A stretch of DNA of 64,000 nucleotides from the NCBI GenBank assembly GCA_028023455.1, contig JAQFVV010006833.1, positions 245,857 through 309,856 of the forward strand. Direction: 5' to 3'. The notes below the pieces were generated by a model that saw only the letters and a program-made list of their open reading frames with translations, was not told the origin of the DNA and did not search any database. Shown here piece by piece: positions 60,291-64,000 of the stretch. Both the position numbers and the translations under genes were made by a program. The stretch is from Epiperipatus broadwayi (taxonomy: Eukaryota > Onychophora > Udeonychophora > Euonychophora > Peripatidae). How positions within the stretch are numbered: position 1 is the stretch's first letter; the number at the start of each line of letters is the position of its first letter.

Positions 60291-60893
60291 ACGAGAATCA
60301 TAACACAAGGATTATTGGATACCCTGGATAAATATATCATCAATGATGAATAAGTGAACCATCTAACTAGGAGTATATATGCGCATACAGGAAAATGAGA
60401 TCCAAAAGATGAACTGTGTCAAACATGAACTAGTAATAAACTTTTGTTGAATTATTATCCAAATATTGATATAACCAAAATAACTGTGGAGGAATGATGA
60501 TCCAAACATTGTTATGGAAATAAATATTAAATAAATTTGTTATATAAAACCAATCCAGTTGTTCATGTAGCATCACTTGTCATTGTTCATGAGAATTTCA
60601 TGCCTCCTGAGCTATGTCTGGCATAACTAGACCTAGGTAAGTCAGGTAGTAGTGAGATGGAACTCTAGTGGTGCCATTTGGGAAACCAAACACAGAATTT
60701 TCTAGGTGTTTCCAGTCTCTATGATGCTACATCCTTTGATGAGCAGGAAATATTGTTGTAGGGGGGGGGTGACATCTGTATTGGGGAAAGCCAATCAATG
60801 GTTCTTTCCTACAATATGCTCATCAGGAAATTATTACAACCGAGATAATAAAGGGGTTTTATGGTGATCCGATTACAATATATATATATATAT
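60291..60893. other. No gene seen
   Basis: Less AT-rich than average at 60.55-60.85 kb. It contains a loose inverted repeat, gatgagcaggaaatattgtt against cctacaatatgctcatcagg. No domain. Confidence 0.45.
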
Positions 60894-62690
60894 TGTACCG
60901 GTCAATGCCTACCTTGTGGATTGATACCATGCAGACAGAATCGAACATGAAGTTACTGTCATGCATCAGAATATGGCATCCTAATCAACTCAATATTAAA
61001 CTCTAAAACTAATGAATTAAAGCCATTTAATTAAAGTTTTAAATGAGAGAGATCAAACCAGAGCTGGTTATATTTCCTGACTCTCCCTTACCCAAACTCT
61101 ATTGTAATGCTAATTGATATCATGACGGTGGCCATAGCATACCTTTGGAAGGCAGAATTTTTAACCTTGCCTTTACGTGCCACTTTCGGAAAGAGAAAAT
61201 ACCCTCCCAACAGGATATACTATTATCAACAAAACATAAAAAAAAAAATAAACAAAAGATATCAGCATGTCAACAAACTTTTAATACCCAATAATGTATA
61301 ATCCCATAGACTTTTCTCAGTCAATTTCTTATCTCAGGCAAATGGTGGACTATGATATTATTGAAAAATTAGTATAATCTTGTTGGAGAGAGAAAAAGAG
61401 AAATAAGATGAGACCCAACTAAATAATTTAAAAGAAAAAAAATATTTATTTTCCCCAAATAAACCCATCACCACTCACACACATGAATAAACTATATTTG
61501 ATTAAAATAAGCTTTATAATAAAGAAAAATCAATAAGTAAACTGATTTAAATACCCTTGAATAATGTGGTGTGAGTTTCTACCTACACGCACAGATTAAG
61601 CATTTTGATGCGCATATAAAACATAAACAACACACACACACACAAAACAATTTCAAGAAAGATAACATTCTTTTTTAAAAATGGAGTAGATGTGTATATC
61701 TGGATTAAAAACATACAAACAACAAAAATATATATACTCAGAGATACATATACAAGTTCCCCAAAAATTAATGTGGGAGAATTGTTTAATGTATAAAACT
61801 CAAATAATTTATGGAGAAACTAAATAAAAGATATGTATTACAAGAAAATGTAAAATAGAAATATATAGATAAATAAAGTTCATGACATCAAGGCATACTG
61901 ACAATAATAAAATAAAATTTAAAAAAAAGTTATACCATTTGGCTTCTTTCTGGTTTCTTCATATTAACCATTGCTGCATTTCGGAAATTCTGAGTGTGCT
62001 ACAAAATGTGGTAACAAGATGGTGAGGACTTCCTTTTTTTCCAGCAGAACATAGGCTTTGAGGTGTTCATCATCAACAGCTGGCAATTGGTGGCTACATA
62101 GCAGTGGTGTAAAAAGAGTCAGGCTAGTGCACTGACATGGGGAGTTTACTCCATCTTTATTGTACTGACTAATTTAGGCATTTTCATTTCTATTCAGGTT
62201 TCTACCAATATTTTTCTTCTTTATCACAGCAAACTGCTACCTAATTGCGTAATTTATGATGGACTTTCATTCATAGCCAGGCTCGGCTCTGTTCCCTTTT
62301 TACTAATTTCTTTACTGTTGGATGACCAATGCCTTTTTCTTAAATCTCCAGATGAATTCTCAAATACAGTCTTAATAAAACAGCCTCAGCAGTCTATAAT
62401 GAATAAATAACATTAGTCAGACAGTCTTCCTAGACCTATGGTCAAATACTTAATCACCGAGCCAAGCACTTTACAGCAGACCAAAAAAAAAAAAAAAAAA
62501 ACGAAAAATAGCAAAGTGAACAAAATATATCAGAGAAAAGACCAACAAAAAGGCCACTCCAGCACCTGTTGAACAGTTTTTATAGCACACTCACCATAAT
62601 ATAATTTGAGTACCCTCCCTCCCATTACTATAATTTCTTGGCTAACGGACTGCAACAATTAGTACAGCTTTTTACACTTTTTTTCTTTAT
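60894..62690 (-). mobile_element. Family B LTR-like repeat, copy B
   Basis: Starts tgtaccggtcaatgcctacc and aligns in blocks with copy A (38665-38764 plus 47960-51066). The blocks include gtgccactttcggaaagaga, taccctcccaacaggatat, gatggtgaggacttcc and gcacctgttgaacagttttt. On the minus strand tgctataaaaactgttcaac (about 62570-62590) is a TATA box at the position of those in copy A. The outer end is unclear. Neither the 255-bp duplication nor the hAT is present here, so both are specific to copy A. Confidence 0.6.
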
Positions 62691-64000
62691 CTTTTATTTT
62701 TATCTTTAATTTTCCACGCAGATCATCTCAATTGATCAAGGAGTTCGTTTAAATCAATTTTTTTCATTTTTAATACGATGGAAAAGTTTTTATACTTTTC
62801 CCTCTTACAAAAATTGAAACAAACAACTCTACAATAATACCACTCTAGATTTTCTCTGCCGATATTGCCATTAAATTACTTTACCTTTATGTTTTTAAAG
62901 ATAAAATACAAAGTGGCAGGATGCCCATTTCTTTCCATTAGTGAAAATTAAAATTTGGTCAAACAATAACAACCTGCATTTGCTTTAACTTATTAACAGA
63001 AAAAATATATATGATAAACATCACACGCACACACACAAAAATAAACATGCAAAACATTTACAATCAGTTTGATTAGCTATATATAATGGTAAAATTTGTG
63101 ATAATTAAAAATAAAAAAATATAACTGTACATGAGAAAATTATAAATCATAACTTTTTTTAATATTTTATTTGCTCCTGGGTGTAAGTAAAAATATCTGA
63201 GCAGACTGCCACCATTCATTTAATAGTACACTTAAATAATTTTGTACTTTAATTATTAATATAACTTTGATGAAATATAAATCTATATACATATAAGTAG
63301 TTGAAGCTTTCACCACTCCAAGAAGACCTGTCACAATATATATATATATATCCAAATACCATAATTTATTACATTATTAATTAGAGTATGTGTAGCTAAA
63401 AAATTGATTGCCTTTCATTAAACTTATTTGTGGCTCTGCAATTAAAATGAACTTTTTCATATGTTGATTTTGATAAGATTATTATATAATTGCTGTCAGT
63501 AATACATCCTGTACTGCTATATATTCTGAATTTTATATTTATGTTTGCTGCCTAAAGGATTTATGCCAATTAAGGGAAGCACTTGAAAAAACAAAATGTA
63601 TAGGATAGCTTGATTAAATATGATAATAAATATCATGTTAAATATTTAAATCTTTTTGAAAATAGTATCAGGATTATGGGTTTTTTTTTACTTTCAAATG
63701 TTCTATGAATGAGAGTACTCAGTAGACATAGTGGATCAAATTATTCAGCACAATGATTTTGACATTGTAATAATTCTTGATGTTAGAGAATTTTATCTGC
63801 TTTATTATCTTTTATGACTCAAATAAATTCCATTCATTAGAAACTTGATCATTTAACAAAAAAAAAAAAGTTAAAAGAAAAATTAATTAAGAATATAGTT
63901 CTTCAAAAAATTACTCTCAAGATGTACAGGATAAAGATATTTACATTAGTAAAGAAATGTGTTCTAATAAGAAAGAAAAAAAGAGCAATATATATATATA
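62691..64000. other. AT-rich spacer, no gene
   Basis: Stops in all frames; TA and CA microsatellites at 63.0 kb and 63.34 kb. No domain recognised. Confidence 0.6.

Overview
The window reads as intergenic or intronic DNA from an invertebrate animal. It is very AT-rich (roughly 70-75% A+T by eye), and I could not support a single intact host gene, tRNA, rRNA or CRISPR array. Eukaryotic retroelements fill it: an RTE-clade LINE, a Mag-clade (K02A2.6-like) Ty3/gypsy element and a hAT transposase remnant. There are also many short non-autonomous DNA elements and minisatellites. This mix is common in arthropods and molluscs; I cannot narrow the host further from sequence alone.

Layout. 0.3-1.1 kb: decayed LINE tail. 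1.6-4.9 kb: near full-length but dead RTE LINE. 4.9-7.3 kb: ~441-bp satellite, one monomer inverted followed by four to five direct monomers. 8.75-13.33 kb: complete but inactivated Ty3/gypsy element with LTRs, a tRNA-Ser-type primer site, gag, protease, RT, RNase H, integrase and polypurine tract. 14-21 kb: AT-rich DNA with a hairpin element, a truncated pogo/Tigger-like element and two decayed coiled-coil reading frames. 21-32 kb: mostly featureless, with a ~1-kb long-TIR element (26.5-27.5 kb) and minor repeats. 33.05-38.12 kb: a 5-kb palindromic foldback element. Its left arm was hit by a TA-inserting MITE and its right arm by a hAT-like element with a perfect 8-bp duplication, so each arm preserves the other's empty site.

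38.77-47.96 kb: a 9.2-kb LTR retrotransposon on the minus strand with unusually long (~3-kb) LTRs and a gag-like frame only. It looks like a LARD-type non-autonomous element that depends on another element's pol. It sits inside an older LTR-like repeat (family B, 38.67-38.76 plus 47.96-51.07 kb). That repeat also carries a 255-bp tandem duplication and a hAT insertion. A second family B copy lies at 60.9-62.7 kb. 52.8-53.3 kb: decayed LINE RT, minus strand. 55.82-57.06 kb: second member of the hAT-like family seen at 36 kb. 57.8-60.3 kb: minisatellites, one with higher-order structure.

There is no operon or pathway. The functional logic is transposition and its debris: several nested insertions give a relative order of events, and three insertion sites can be proved from an uninterrupted duplicate inside the same window. 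The most unusual objects are the giant-LTR gag-only element and the foldback element with reciprocal empty sites.
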